Source of the DNA: Pseudomonadota bacterium
Lineage (GTDB): Bacteria > Pseudomonadota > Gammaproteobacteria > Burkholderiales > Burkholderiaceae_E
Length of the DNA: 19,002 bases
Assembly (NCBI GenBank): GCA_023388075.1
Contig: JAEWGX010000135.1
Span: 1 to 19,002, forward strand
Direction of reading: 5' to 3'
Program-made: the position numbers and the translations under genes
Shown: positions 1 through 10,220 of the stretch, one piece after another
How positions within the stretch are numbered: position 1 is the first letter of the stretch
Layout: every line of letters begins with the position of its first letter
Notes under the pieces: generated by a model
Database searches by the model: none
What the model was told of the DNA's origin: nothing
Seen by the model: the letters and a program-made list of their open reading frames with translations, nothing else

Positions 1-796
1 AGACCCTCCCCATGGCGAAGCCCTTCGCGATGTAGTGGCGCACGAACCAGATCACCACCGCACCCGGCACGATGGTGAGCACGCCCGCGGCCGCGAGCAC
101 GCCCCAGTCCATGCCGGAGGCCGACACGGTGCGCGTCATGGTCGCGACGATCGGCTTGGCGTTCACGGAGGTGAGCGTGCGCGCGAGCAGCAGCTCCACC
201 CAGCTGAACATGAAGCAGAAGAAGGCGGTGACACCGATCCCGGCCTTGATGAGCGGCATGAAGATCCGCACGAAGAACCGCGGGAACGAGTAGCCGTCGA
301 TGTAGGCGGTCTCGTCGATCTCGCGCGGCACCCCCGACATGAAGCCCTCCAGGATCCACACCGCGAGCGGGACGTTGAAGACCAGGTGCGCGAGCGCGAC
401 CGCGAGGTGGGTGTCCATCAGCCCCAGGGTCGTGTAGAGCTGGAAGAACGGCAGCAGGAAGATCGCCGGCGGCGTCATCCGGTTGGTGAGCAGCCAGAAG
501 AACACGTGCTTGTCGCCGATGAAGGTGTAGCGCGAGAAGGCATACGCCGCCGGAAGCGCCACCGCCACCGACAGCACGGTGTTGATCGCCACGTAGATCA
601 GGGAGTTGATGTAGCCGCTGTACCAGGACCGGTCCGTGAAGATCACCTTGTAGTTGTCCCAGGTGAGGTCCCGCGGCCAGAAGGTGAAGGTCGAGACGAT
701 CTCGGTATTCGTCTTGAGCGACATGTTCACCATCCAGTAGATCGGCAGGATGGCGAATACCAGGTAGACGAGCAGGAAGAGCGTGCGCTTGCGCAT
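1..796 (-). CDS. glpQ: Glycerol ABC transporter permease GlpQ (lacks only its stop codon)
   Basis: This is an inner-membrane permease of the MalG/carbohydrate type, one of two membrane subunits of the GlpSTPQV glycerol importer. The translation gives 265 codons, ending RHYIAKGFAMGRV, followed by a single T that should begin the stop codon, so the gene is essentially complete. Hydrophobic segments lie at about residues 6-24, 65-86, 100-122, 130-150, 185-205 and 235-252. The EAA-type loop that docks on the ATPases is at about residues 160-182 (DETAYIDGYS then a conserved PL). The start is ATG at 796. An in-frame ATG at 802 abuts GAGGAGG with no spacing, whereas 796 sits 6 bases after it. The gene begins 11 bases after the glpP stop. 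The binding protein gene glpV is expected just left of the window. The family is clear; the glycerol substrate rests on the neighbours glpD, glpS, glpT and glpK. Confidence 0.9.
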   Translation of the reverse strand, partial: MRKRTLFLLVYLVFAILPIYWMVNMSLKTNTEIVSTFTFWPRDLTWDNYKVIFTDRSWYSGYINSLIYVAINTVLSVAVALPAAYAFSRYTFIGDKHVFFWLLTNRMTPPAIFLLPFFQLYTTLGLMDTHLAVALAHLVFNVPLAVWILEGFMSGVPREIDETAYIDGYSFPRFFVRIFMPLIKAGIGVTAFFCFMFSWVELLLARTLTSVNAKPIVATMTRTVSASGMDWGVLAAAGVLTIVPGAVVIWFVRHYIAKGFAMGRV

Positions 797-807
797 GGGC
801 ATCCTCC

Positions 808-1691
<884 letters not shown>

Positions 1692-1695
<4 letters not shown>

Positions 1696-2831
1696 GTGAT
1701 GAGCTCCTGGTCGCGGTAGAACCGGCTGTGCCGGTTGATGAGGCAGATGCGCAGCGGCTGCCCCGCCGCGGCCGTGCCCGCGGTGGCGAGCGCCGCCTGC
1801 CGGTCGGTCTGCACCGGCGCGCGCAGGCGGACGACGACGTCGCCGACGCGGGTGGTGACCAGCATGGAGTGGCCGAGGTCCTGGATGCGTTCGATGCGCG
1901 AGTCCACCGTGCCGGCATCGCCCTCGGCCGCGATCCGCACGTACTCCGGCCGGATGCCGAGGACGAGCGCCGCCTCGGGCCGCGTCGCCTGCTGGGCGGC
2001 GAGCCAGCGGGCAAGCTGGCCGGTGGCCTCGCCCTCGAGCGGCTCGCCGGCGACGAAGGGGGCGCCGTCCTTCAGCGATACCGGCAGGAAGTTCATGCCC
2101 GGCGAGCCGATGAAGTGCCCGACGAACTGGTGCGCCGGTTCCTCGAAGAGCTCCTCGGCGGTGCCGGCCTGCACGATGTGCCCGTCCGACATGACCATGA
2201 TGCGGTCGGCGAAGGTGAGCGCCTCCACCTGGTCGTGCGTCACGTAGATCAGCGTGAGCCGAAGGTCGTGATGGATCTGCTTGAGCTTGCGCCGCAGTTG
2301 CCACTTGAGCTGCGGGTCGATCACCGTGAGCGGCTCGTCGAACAGGATCGCGGCGACGTCCTCGCGCACCAGTCCGCGACCGAGCGAGATCTTCTGCTTG
2401 GCATCGGCTCCGAGCCCGCTCGCCCGGCGGTCCAGGGCGCCCGAGAGGTCCAGCATCTCCGCGACCGTGCCGACCCGGCGCCGGATCGCGTCGTCCGGCA
2501 TGCCGCGGTTCCTCAGCGGGAAGGCGAGGTTCTCGGCGACGGTCATCGTGTCGTACACCACCGGGAACTGGAACACCTGCGCGATGTTGCGCGCCTGCGG
2601 AGACAGACCGGTGACGTCGCGGCCGTCGAACAGCACCTGCCCGCGCGACGGCCGCACCAGGCCGGAGATGATGTTGAGGAGCGTCGTCTTGCCGCAGCCG
2701 GACGGCCCGAGCAGGGCGTAGGCGCCGCCGTCCTTCCACTCGAGATCGAGCGGCTTCAGGGCATAGTCCGCGTCCTGGCGAGGCCGCCGCCGATACGAAT
2801 GGGCGAGGCCCTTCAGCTCAATGCGTGCCAT
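1692..2831 (-). CDS. glpT: Glycerol ABC transporter ATPase GlpT (degenerate signature motif)
   Basis: This is a 379-residue MalK-like ATPase of the glycerol importer. Walker A is GPSGCGKTT (about residues 42-50), the Q-loop lies in NIAQVFQF (about 82-89), Walker B is FDEP (164-167), and the H-loop is YVTHDQ with H199. The C-terminal third resembles the TOBE-type regulatory domain of MalK proteins (GIRPEYV). The ABC signature is not LSGGQ: the aligned stretch reads LGADA at about residues 140-144, followed by KQKISLGRGL in place of QQRVALARAL. Surrounding residues align well, so this is substitution rather than frameshift. Longer in-frame openings upstream lie inside glpS. The ATG at 2831 fits the family N-terminus (MARIELKGL) and overlaps the end of glpS by 14 bases. 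It is distinct from the unrelated E. coli GlpT glycerol-3-phosphate antiporter, which shares the name. Confidence 0.9.
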
Positions 2832-3945
2832 GGGCTTCCAGCGTCGTGTTGCCGCCCTGCCGCTGCGCGTCGCGAAGCGCCACGACCTCCGGCGCGAGCA
2901 GCAGCCGCCCGGCGTGATCGAAGACGTAGAGCGCGCCGGGGTCCGCATAGAGGCTCAGGTTCTGGCCGAGCTCGAAGCGATGCACCCCGATGAGCTGGGC
3001 CACCAGCGGCCCTACCCGGGTCACGACGTGCACGTAGCTCGCCGAGCCCGCGATCTCGGCGAGCTCGACCCGCGCGTCGAAGCGCAGGTCCCCGGCCTGG
3101 CCCGCGACGGCGAGGTTGCCGGCCCGGATGCCGACCGTCACCTCGGGGCTGTCGGTGCGCAGCGGCGCATGCAGCGCCACGCGGGGACCCTGCTCGATCT
3201 GCAGGGTGTTGTGCGACAGGCGCCCGGGCACGAAGTTCATCGGCGGGTCGCTGAAAGCCTGGGCCACGGCGATGCTTGCCGGCCGCAGGTAGACATCCGT
3301 GGTGGGCCCCGCCTGCAGCAGCCGGCCCTGGTCCAGCACGGCGGTGCGGCCGCCGAGGAGCAGGGCCTCGGCCGGCTCCGTGGTGGCATAGACCACCGCC
3401 GATTCGCCGCCCGCGAAGAGGTCCGTGAGCTCGTCGCGCAGCTCCTCGCGCAGCTTGTAGTCCAGGTTCACCAGCGGCTCGTCGAGCAGCACCAGCGGCG
3501 CGCCCTTCGCGAGGGCGCGGGCGAGCGCGACCCGCTGCTGCTGGCCGCCCGAGAGCTCCGCCGGCAGCCGGTCGAGCAGGTGGTCGATGTGCAGGCGCGC
3601 CGCGAGCGCCGTCACCTTGTCGCGCGTGCCAGCCTCGCCGCGCAGCGCGAGCGGCGAGGCGATGTTGTCGAAGACCGTCATCGACGGATAGTTGATGAAC
3701 TGCTGGTAGACCATCGCCACGTTGCGGCGACGGACCGGCACCCCGGTCACGTCCTGCCCGTCGACCAGCACCCTGCCCTGCGTCGGTCGATCGAGCCCCG
3801 CCATCAGGCGCATCAGCGTGGTCTTGCCGGCGAGCGTCGGGCCCAGCAGCACCGTGATACCGGCCGGCGCCACCGCGAGATCCATCGGGTGGACGTGCAT
3901 GTGCGGCCCGACCCTGAGGGCGACGCCCTCCAGCTGCAGCCTCAT
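2818..3945 (-). CDS. glpS: Glycerol ABC transporter ATPase GlpS (H-loop histidine missing)
   Basis: This 375-residue ATPase is the second nucleotide-binding subunit of the glycerol importer. Walker A is GPTLAGKT (about residues 35-42), the Q-loop lies in MVYQQF (about 78-83), the signature is a perfect LSGGQQQR (131-138), and Walker B is LLDEP (153-157). The H-loop position reads YATTEP, so the switch histidine expected at about residue 189 is a threonine. The C-terminal part (GIRAGNL onward) is a MalK-like regulatory domain. The ATG at 3945 overlaps the glpD stop codon as ATGA, suggesting coupled translation. With GlpT it probably forms an asymmetric heterodimer (see findings). The assignment as GlpS rather than a generic sugar ATPase rests on the glpD-S-T-P-Q order and the paired ATPase genes. 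Confidence 0.9.
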   Translation of the reverse strand: MRLQLEGVALRVGPHMHVHPMDLAVAPAGITVLLGPTLAGKTTLMRLMAGLDRPTQGRVLVDGQDVTGVPVRRRNVAMVYQQFINYPSMTVFDNIASPLALRGEAGTRDKVTALAARLHIDHLLDRLPAELSGGQQQRVALARALAKGAPLVLLDEPLVNLDYKLREELRDELTDLFAGGESAVVYATTEPAEALLLGGRTAVLDQGRLLQAGPTTDVYLRPASIAVAQAFSDPPMNFVPGRLSHNTLQIEQGPRVALHAPLRTDSPEVTVGIRAGNLAVAGQAGDLRFDARVELAEIAGSASYVHVVTRVGPLVAQLIGVHRFELGQNLSLYADPGALYVFDHAGRLLLAPEVVALRDAQRQGGNTTLEAHGTH

Positions 3946-5609
3946 GGCGCGCCCGCCTCTCGCGGGCCCGGCGCCGTCGCCGTCATCGGGGCCCGGCCCA
4001 CGTCGCCGAGCCATGCCGCCACGGCCTGCCGGCCGGCCTCGTCCAGGTGCAGGCCGAGCTTGGAGCGGCGCCAGAGGACGTCGTCGGCGCCGCGCGCCCA
4101 CTCCCGGTCGCGCAGGTAGGCGAGTTCCGCCTCGAAGAGCCCCGTCGCGACCTCCGCACCAAGCCCGTCGGGCGACCCGGCGCCGCCCACGATGGTCTCG
4201 AAGCGGGTGCCGTAGCTGCGGGCCCAGCGGGCGGCGACGGCGGGCGGCAGCCAGGGGTGACGCTGGCGGATGAGCGCGGTCAGCTCGGCGAGGCCGAGAC
4301 CGCCCTGCCGTCGCGGCAGCAGCGAATCGAAATCGCCACCGGGCAGCGGAGCATCGAGGGTCCAGGCCGGCCCCATCGCATCCACCTGCGGCGCGAGCAG
4401 CGGATGCAGCCGGTCCACGGCCTCCTCCGCGAGCTTCCGGTAGGTGGTGATCTTGCCGCCCCAGACGGTGAGCAGCGGCGGCCCCTGCGTGCTCAGCTCG
4501 AGCGAGTAGTCCCGGGTCACGGCGGACGGATCGCCCGCCTCGTCGTCGAGCAGGGGACGCACGCCCGCGTAGCTCCACACCACGTCCGCGGCATCGATGG
4601 GCTTCTCGAAGTAGCGGTTGATCAGGCGACAGAGGTAGGCCGTCTCCTCGAGCGAGATGCGGACCTCGTCGGGCGGGCCGGACAGCTCGACGTCGGTGGT
4701 GCCGATGAGCGTGAAATCGTCCTCGTAGGGGATCGCGAAGACGATCCGCCGGTCGGGGCTCTGCAGGATGTAGGCCATGTCGTGCCGGTACATGCGCGGC
4801 ACGACGATGTGGCTGCCCTTCACCAGGCGCAGCGTGCGGCTCGAGGCGGCCGGTGTCCCCGAAGTCGCGTCACGCAGGAAGCTCGCGGCCCACTGGCCGG
4901 TCGCATTGACCAGCGCGCGGGCCCGGACTTCGAGCGGACCGCCGCGCTCGTCGCGCAGCGACGCGACCCAGCCGGCGCCTTCGACGCGCACCCGCTCGCA
5001 GCGCGTGCGCGGCAGGACGGTGGCGCCGCGCTCGGCGGCGCCCACCGCGTTCAGCACCACCAGCCGGGCATCGTCCACCCAGCCGTCGGAGTAGACGTAG
5101 GCACGCGTGAACGTCTTCTTGAGCGGTGCGCCGGCCGGATGCGCCGGCAACCGGATGCCTTCCGATCCGGGCAGCAGCTCGCGACGCGCGAGGTTGTCGT
5201 ACAGGAAGAGCCCCATCCGCATCATCCAGCCCGGACGCATCGACGGATCGTGGGGCAGGACGAACCGCAGTGGCCGCATGATGTGCGGGGCATTGCGCAG
5301 CAGCACCTCGCGCTCCAGCAGCGCCTTGCGCACGAGGCCGAACTCGTAGTGCTCCAGGTAGCGCAACCCCCCGTGGATCAGCTTCGTGGAGGCCGAGGAG
5401 GTGTGCGAGGCGAGGTCGTCCTTCTCGCAGATGACCACCGAGAGACCGCGGCCGGCGGCGTCGCGGGCGATCCCGGCGCCATTGATGCCGCCACCCACCA
5501 CCAGCAGGTCGCAAGCGAGCGTGCCCCGCTCGCCGCCAGGGCGCGCGCCGGGTGCCGCGGCCGTGCCGCCACCCGGCACCGCCGAGCCCTGACCCGTCGA
5601 AACCGCCAT
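3942..5609 (-). CDS. glpD: Aerobic glycerol-3-phosphate dehydrogenase (FAD, membrane-associated)
   Basis: GlpD oxidises sn-glycerol-3-phosphate to dihydroxyacetone phosphate and passes electrons to the quinone pool at the inner membrane. The protein has 555 residues against about 500 for typical GlpD; the excess is mainly a low-complexity N-terminus of about 30 residues rich in Gly, Ala and Pro. The FAD dinucleotide fold begins with DLLVVGGGINGAG (about residues 34-46), followed by EKDDLASHTSSAS and KLIHGGLRYLE, a strongly conserved GlpD block. Further GlpD hallmarks are KGSHIVVPR, IGTTDVE, YAGVRPL and WGGKITTYRKLAEEA. The start is ATG at 5609; no later in-frame ATG precedes the FAD motif, so the extension appears genuine unless a non-ATG start is used. 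AGAGG lies close upstream. It is the first gene of the leftward glycerol operon, divergent from glpR. Confidence 0.95.
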   Translation of the reverse strand: MAVSTGQGSAVPGGGTAAAPGARPGGERGTLACDLLVVGGGINGAGIARDAAGRGLSVVICEKDDLASHTSSASTKLIHGGLRYLEHYEFGLVRKALLEREVLLRNAPHIMRPLRFVLPHDPSMRPGWMMRMGLFLYDNLARRELLPGSEGIRLPAHPAGAPLKKTFTRAYVYSDGWVDDARLVVLNAVGAAERGATVLPRTRCERVRVEGAGWVASLRDERGGPLEVRARALVNATGQWAASFLRDATSGTPAASSRTLRLVKGSHIVVPRMYRHDMAYILQSPDRRIVFAIPYEDDFTLIGTTDVELSGPPDEVRISLEETAYLCRLINRYFEKPIDAADVVWSYAGVRPLLDDEAGDPSAVTRDYSLELSTQGPPLLTVWGGKITTYRKLAEEAVDRLHPLLAPQVDAMGPAWTLDAPLPGGDFDSLLPRRQGGLGLAELTALIRQRHPWLPPAVAARWARSYGTRFETIVGGAGSPDGLGAEVATGLFEAELAYLRDREWARGADDVLWRRSKLGLHLDEAGRQAVAAWLGDVGRAPMTATAPGPREAGAP

Positions 5610-5652
5610 CGCCTCTGCCCCCTGCGCCTTCCGGCCGTCCAGCCGAGCCGCG

Positions 5653-5681
5653 ATTCAAACGCGATATCGCTCAAAGATCAA
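5653..5681 (-). promoter_or_regulatory. Candidate sigma-70 promoter for glpD operon
   Basis: On the minus strand, TTGATC (5681-5676) and TTGAAT (5658-5653) are separated by exactly 17 bases. Each matches four of six consensus positions. The -10 element would lie about 45 bases upstream of the glpD start codon. The TTTCGTTT repeats attributed to GlpR sit just upstream of the -35. This is a by-eye match in a short spacer and is tentative. Confidence 0.3.
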
Positions 5682-5701
5682 CATTGCGTCGCGTCATTTG
5701 T

Positions 5702-5727
5702 TTTCGTTTCCTTTCGTTTATCCTTCG
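5702..5727. promoter_or_regulatory. Putative GlpR operator: phased TTTCGTTT direct repeats
   Basis: TTTCGTTT occurs at 5702-5709 and again at 5712-5719, exactly 10 bases apart (one helical turn). A partial third copy, TTCG, follows at 5724-5727. DeoR-family regulators such as AgaR are known to bind tandem TTTCGTTT-like elements, and a DeoR-family gene starts 4 bases further on. The repeats lie between the divergent glpD and glpR genes, where an autoregulated repressor should bind. The repeat is seen directly; the GlpR assignment is inferred. Confidence 0.6.
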
Positions 5728-5730
5728 CAC

Positions 5731-6524
5731 ATGGTCGTGAACCCCCGCCAGCAGCGCCTCCTCGAGGCGGTCAAGCGCCGCGGCTCGGTGTCGGTGGAAG
5801 AGCTCGCGCAGCTGCTCGAGGTCACGGCTCAGACCATCCGGCGCGACGTGACGGCACTGGCCGAAGCCGGGTTGGTGGCCCGGTTCCATGGCGGCGTCGG
5901 CCTGCCCGCATCGACGGTGGAGAACATCGCCTACCGGCAGCGCCAGGCGCTCAATCCGGAGGGCAAGGCCCGGATCGCGCGCGCGGTCGCCGCCCGCATA
6001 CCCTCGGGCTGCTCGCTCTTCATGAACATCGGCACCACCGTCGAGGCGGTCGCGCGGGCGCTGCGCCATCACGACGACCTGCGCGTCGTGACCAACAATC
6101 TCAACGTCGCCGCGACGCTCGCGGACAATCCGCGCTGCGAGGTCATCGTCTGCGGCGGCCAGGTGAGGCCGCGCGACCGGGGCATCATCGGCGAGGCCGC
6201 GGTGGACTTCATCCGCCAGTTCCGGGTGGACATCGGCCTGATCGGCATCTCGAGCATCGAGACCGACGGCACGCTGCGCGACTTCGACTATCGCGAGGTG
6301 AAGGCGGCGCAGGCGATCATCGAGCAGTCGCGCGAAGTATGGCTCGTGGCCGACCATTCCAAGTTCTCGCGTCGCGCCATGGTCCAGCTCGCCCACCTGT
6401 CCCAGGTGGATGTACTGTTCACCGATGCGTCGCTCGAGCCGCACATGCAGGCCTGCCTGGAGGAGGCCGGCGGCCGGTGCGTCGTCGCCACCGGCGAGGC
6501 GATCGAAGAGAGAGGAGAAGTCAC

Positions 6525-6528
<4 letters not shown>
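5731..6528 (+). CDS. glpR: Glycerol regulon repressor GlpR (DeoR family)
   Basis: This 265-residue DeoR/GlpR-type transcriptional repressor probably responds to glycerol-3-phosphate. An N-terminal winged helix-turn-helix covers about residues 4-56, with the recognition region VTAQTIRRDVTAL and the family-typical tail FHGGVGL. The C-terminal sugar-phosphate sensor domain shows LFMNIGTTVEAVARAL, VVTNNLNVA, VCGGQVRPRDRGIIGEAA, DIGLIGISSIETDGTLRD and VADHSKFSR, all standard for GlpR. ATG at 5731 is the best start. A TTG at 5698 would place the putative operator inside the coding region and add residues with no family counterpart. No Shine-Dalgarno sequence precedes 5731, which may keep repressor synthesis low. 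The stop overlaps the glpK start (ATGA), so regulator and kinase are co-transcribed, opposite glpD-STPQ. Confidence 0.92.
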
Positions 6529-8021
<1,493 letters not shown>

Positions 8022-8026
8022 AGCGT

Positions 8027-8051
8027 CTGCCGGGGCGCGCCCCCCGGGCAG
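8027..8051 (+). terminator. GC-rich hairpin after glpK, possible terminator
   Basis: Six bases after the glpK stop, CTGCC (8027-8031) can pair with GGCAG (8047-8051), enclosing the perfect inner stem GGGG/CCCC (8032-8035 with 8040-8043) around a CGCG loop, with a small bulge on the 3' side. No run of T follows (GCCCGTAAATTG), so intrinsic termination is uncertain. It could equally protect the 3' end of the glpRK message. Confidence 0.4.
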
Positions 8052-8124
8052 GCCCGTAAATTGCGCTCGGCCGCAACCCGGCGGACGCTACCATCGCGCC
8101 TACCGAGGGCCGGAGGACACGGAC

Positions 8125-9033
8125 ATGCGCTGGCAAGGTGGACGGGAAAGTCGCAACGTCGAGGATCGTCGCGGCCGCGGCGGCCTGGGATTTCCGGGTG
8201 GCGGCGGCATGCGGCGCGGCGGTGGCATCGGCCTCGGCACGCTGGTCATCGCGCTGGTCGTCGGGTGGTTCCTCGGCATCAACCCGTTCACGCTGCTCGG
8301 CATGCTGGACGGCGGCGGGCCGGTGGTGCAGGCGCCCCAGCCGGCGCCCGGGGGCGGCTCGCCCGCGAGCCCGGCCCAGGGCGGCCAGCCCGACGCGGGC
8401 CGGCAGTTCGTCTCGGTGGTGCTGGGCAGCACCGAAGACGTGTGGTCGGCCCTCTTCCGACAGTCGGGCAGCCAGTACCCGGCGCCGACACTGGTGCTCT
8501 TCAGCGGCATGACCCAGACCGCCTGCGGGCACGGCAACGCGGCAGCCGGACCCTTCTACTGCCCGGCGGACGGCAAGCTCTTCATCGACCTGTCCTTCTA
8601 CCGGACGCTGCGGGACCGGCTGGGCGCGCCGGGCGATACCGCGCAGGCCTATGTGATCGCGCACGAGGTGGGCCACCACGTCCAGAACCTCACCGGCACC
8701 ATGCGCAAGATGGAAGCGGCCCGCCAGCAGATGGGCGAGCGCCAGTACAACGAGCTTTCCGTCCGGCTCGAGCTGCAGGCCGACTGCTACGCCGGCATCT
8801 GGGCGCACCATTCACAGCAGGCACGAAACTGGTTCGAGCAGGGCGACATCGAGGAAGCCCTCAACGCCGCCGCGGCCGTGGGTGACGACAACATCCAGCG
8901 TCGTACCCAGGGCGTCGTCGTTCCCGAGGGCTTCACCCACGGCACGTCACAGCAACGGGCACGCTGGTTCCGCACCGGGCTCGAGCGCGGCGACGTGGGA
9001 AGCTGCGACACATTCTCCGTGCGCACTCCCTGA
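8125..9033 (+). CDS. Membrane-anchored neutral zinc metallopeptidase (YpfJ family)
   Basis: This 302-residue protein matches the YpfJ-type putative neutral zinc metallopeptidase family. A Gly/Arg-rich cytoplasmic N-terminus (residues 1-34) is followed by one membrane segment (about 35-52, GLGTLVIALVVGWFLG), a Pro/Gly-rich linker (about 64-92), and a periplasmic catalytic domain. The zinc site is HEVGHH at residues 180-185 (two His ligands and the catalytic Glu), with the likely third ligand Glu216 in RLELQADCYAG. GMTQTACGHGNAA and FYCPADGKLFIDLSFY are family-typical blocks; the substrate is unknown. GGAGG lies 8 bases before the ATG, and a TACCAT hexamer (8089-8094) may be its -10 box. The last bases of the gene overlap the best start of the downstream MFS gene, implying co-expression with it. 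Confidence 0.88.
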   Translation: MRWQGGRESRNVEDRRGRGGLGFPGGGGMRRGGGIGLGTLVIALVVGWFLGINPFTLLGMLDGGGPVVQAPQPAPGGGSPASPAQGGQPDAGRQFVSVVLGSTEDVWSALFRQSGSQYPAPTLVLFSGMTQTACGHGNAAAGPFYCPADGKLFIDLSFYRTLRDRLGAPGDTAQAYVIAHEVGHHVQNLTGTMRKMEAARQQMGERQYNELSVRLELQADCYAGIWAHHSQQARNWFEQGDIEEALNAAAAVGDDNIQRRTQGVVVPEGFTHGTSQQRARWFRTGLERGDVGSCDTFSVRTP

Positions 9034-10202
9034 ACGCCCGAATCATTCCGCTGCTGTCGCTGTGCGCCTTCGCCAGCGCCGCATCGATGCGGCTCTGCGA
9101 TCCGCTGCTGCCGGTGCTCGCCGACGAGTTCGGGACGAGCCTCAGTGCAGCGGCGGCCACCACCACCGGGTTCGCGCTCGCCTACGGCGGCGCGCAGCTC
9201 GCGTTCGGCGCGCTCGGCGACCGGTTCAGCCGGCTCGCCGTCATCGTCGTCGCCATGACGGCCGCGGGGCTCGCCACCGTGGCGAGCGCGCTCGCGCCCA
9301 CGCTGGACCTGCTGGTCGCCGCGCGCGTCGCCACCGGCGCCTTCGCCGCGGCGGCGATTCCGCTGTCGCTTGCCTGGATCGGCGACAACGTGCCGTTCGC
9401 CGGGCGGCAACTCGTCCTTGCGCGCTATCTCGTCGGACAGATGCTGGGCATGACCGCCGGCCAGGTGGGCGCCGGCGTGCTGGCCGAGCTCCTGGGCTGG
9501 CGCGCCGCGTTCTGGCTGATCGCCCTGCTCTTCGCGGTCGCCGTGCTGATGCTGCAGGGGCCGGCGCGGCACGACGCCGCGCGCGCGACGCGCGCGCCCG
9601 GCGGCCTTCTCGCGCATACGCGCCGGCTGCTGAGGGACCGCTGGGCGATGGTCGTGATCGGCACGGTGACGCTGGAAGGAACGATCCTCTTCGGTGCGGT
9701 CGCCCTCGTCGCGAGCTACCTGCAGCGCGAGTTCGGAGTCTCGCCTGCCACGGCCGGGACGGTGAGCGCGCTCTTCGGGCTGGGCGGCCTGCTCTACGCG
9801 TTCAACGCGAGGCGGCTCCTTGTCAGGCTGCAACCGGCTGGCCTCAGCCGGCTGGGCGGCATCGTGTTCGCGCTTGCCATGCTCGTGCTGATCGTGCAGC
9901 GGCGGTGGGAGCCGGCAATCCTGGCGTCCCTCGCGGCCGGCCTCGGCTACTACATGCTGCACAACACGCTGCAGACCCAGGCGACGCAGCTTTCCACTGA
10001 GGCGCGCGCCGCGGCGCTCGCCTGGTTCGCGAGCGGGCTGTGGATCGGGCAGGGCATCGGCGTGACCGCCACGGCCGCGGTGGCGGAGCGGATCGGCTTC
10101 GTGCCGGTGTTCGGCGCGGCCGCTGTCGCGCTCGCCGTTCTCGGCGCCGCCTTCGGCCGCGCGGTCGCGCGGCGTCACCCCGTCCGGGCCGATCCGGGCT
10201 GA
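9030..10202 (+). CDS. MFS transporter (drug/metabolite efflux type), probable CTG start
   Basis: This is a major facilitator superfamily protein with about 12 hydrophobic helices over 390 residues. The loop between helices 2 and 3 carries GALGDRFSRL, the MFS A-motif. Weak similarity to arabinose-efflux/drug-exporter MFS proteins is apparent, but the substrate cannot be read from sequence. The first ATG (9087) would start at MRLCDPLLPVL and remove most of helix 1. The frame is open upstream and encodes NARIIPLLSLCAFASAAS, a convincing first helix. The only nearby start giving this is CTG at 9030, whose last two bases are the first two of the peptidase TGA stop (CTGA overlap). An ATT at 9012 is a weaker alternative. 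No Shine-Dalgarno is evident, which fits reinitiation after the peptidase gene. The family is secure and the exact start is not. Confidence 0.85.
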   Translation: MNARIIPLLSLCAFASAASMRLCDPLLPVLADEFGTSLSAAAATTTGFALAYGGAQLAFGALGDRFSRLAVIVVAMTAAGLATVASALAPTLDLLVAARVATGAFAAAAIPLSLAWIGDNVPFAGRQLVLARYLVGQMLGMTAGQVGAGVLAELLGWRAAFWLIALLFAVAVLMLQGPARHDAARATRAPGGLLAHTRRLLRDRWAMVVIGTVTLEGTILFGAVALVASYLQREFGVSPATAGTVSALFGLGGLLYAFNARRLLVRLQPAGLSRLGGIVFALAMLVLIVQRRWEPAILASLAAGLGYYMLHNTLQTQATQLSTEARAAALAWFASGLWIGQGIGVTATAAVAERIGFVPVFGAAAVALAVLGAAFGRAVARRHPVRADPG

Positions 10203-10220
10203 GCGACCGATCGCACCGCG

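Noticed and set aside
1728..2993. Long plus-strand frame opposite glpT
   Set aside because: Antisense shadow of a gene with intact ABC motifs; composition is typical of GC-rich antisense frames.
5698..5730. Upstream TTG start for glpR
   Set aside because: It would translate the TTTCGTTT repeats into residues with no DeoR-family counterpart and has no ribosome binding site.
10203..10220. Terminator between the convergent MFS and dppF genes
   Set aside because: The gap is only 18 bases and shows no stem with a T-run on either strand.
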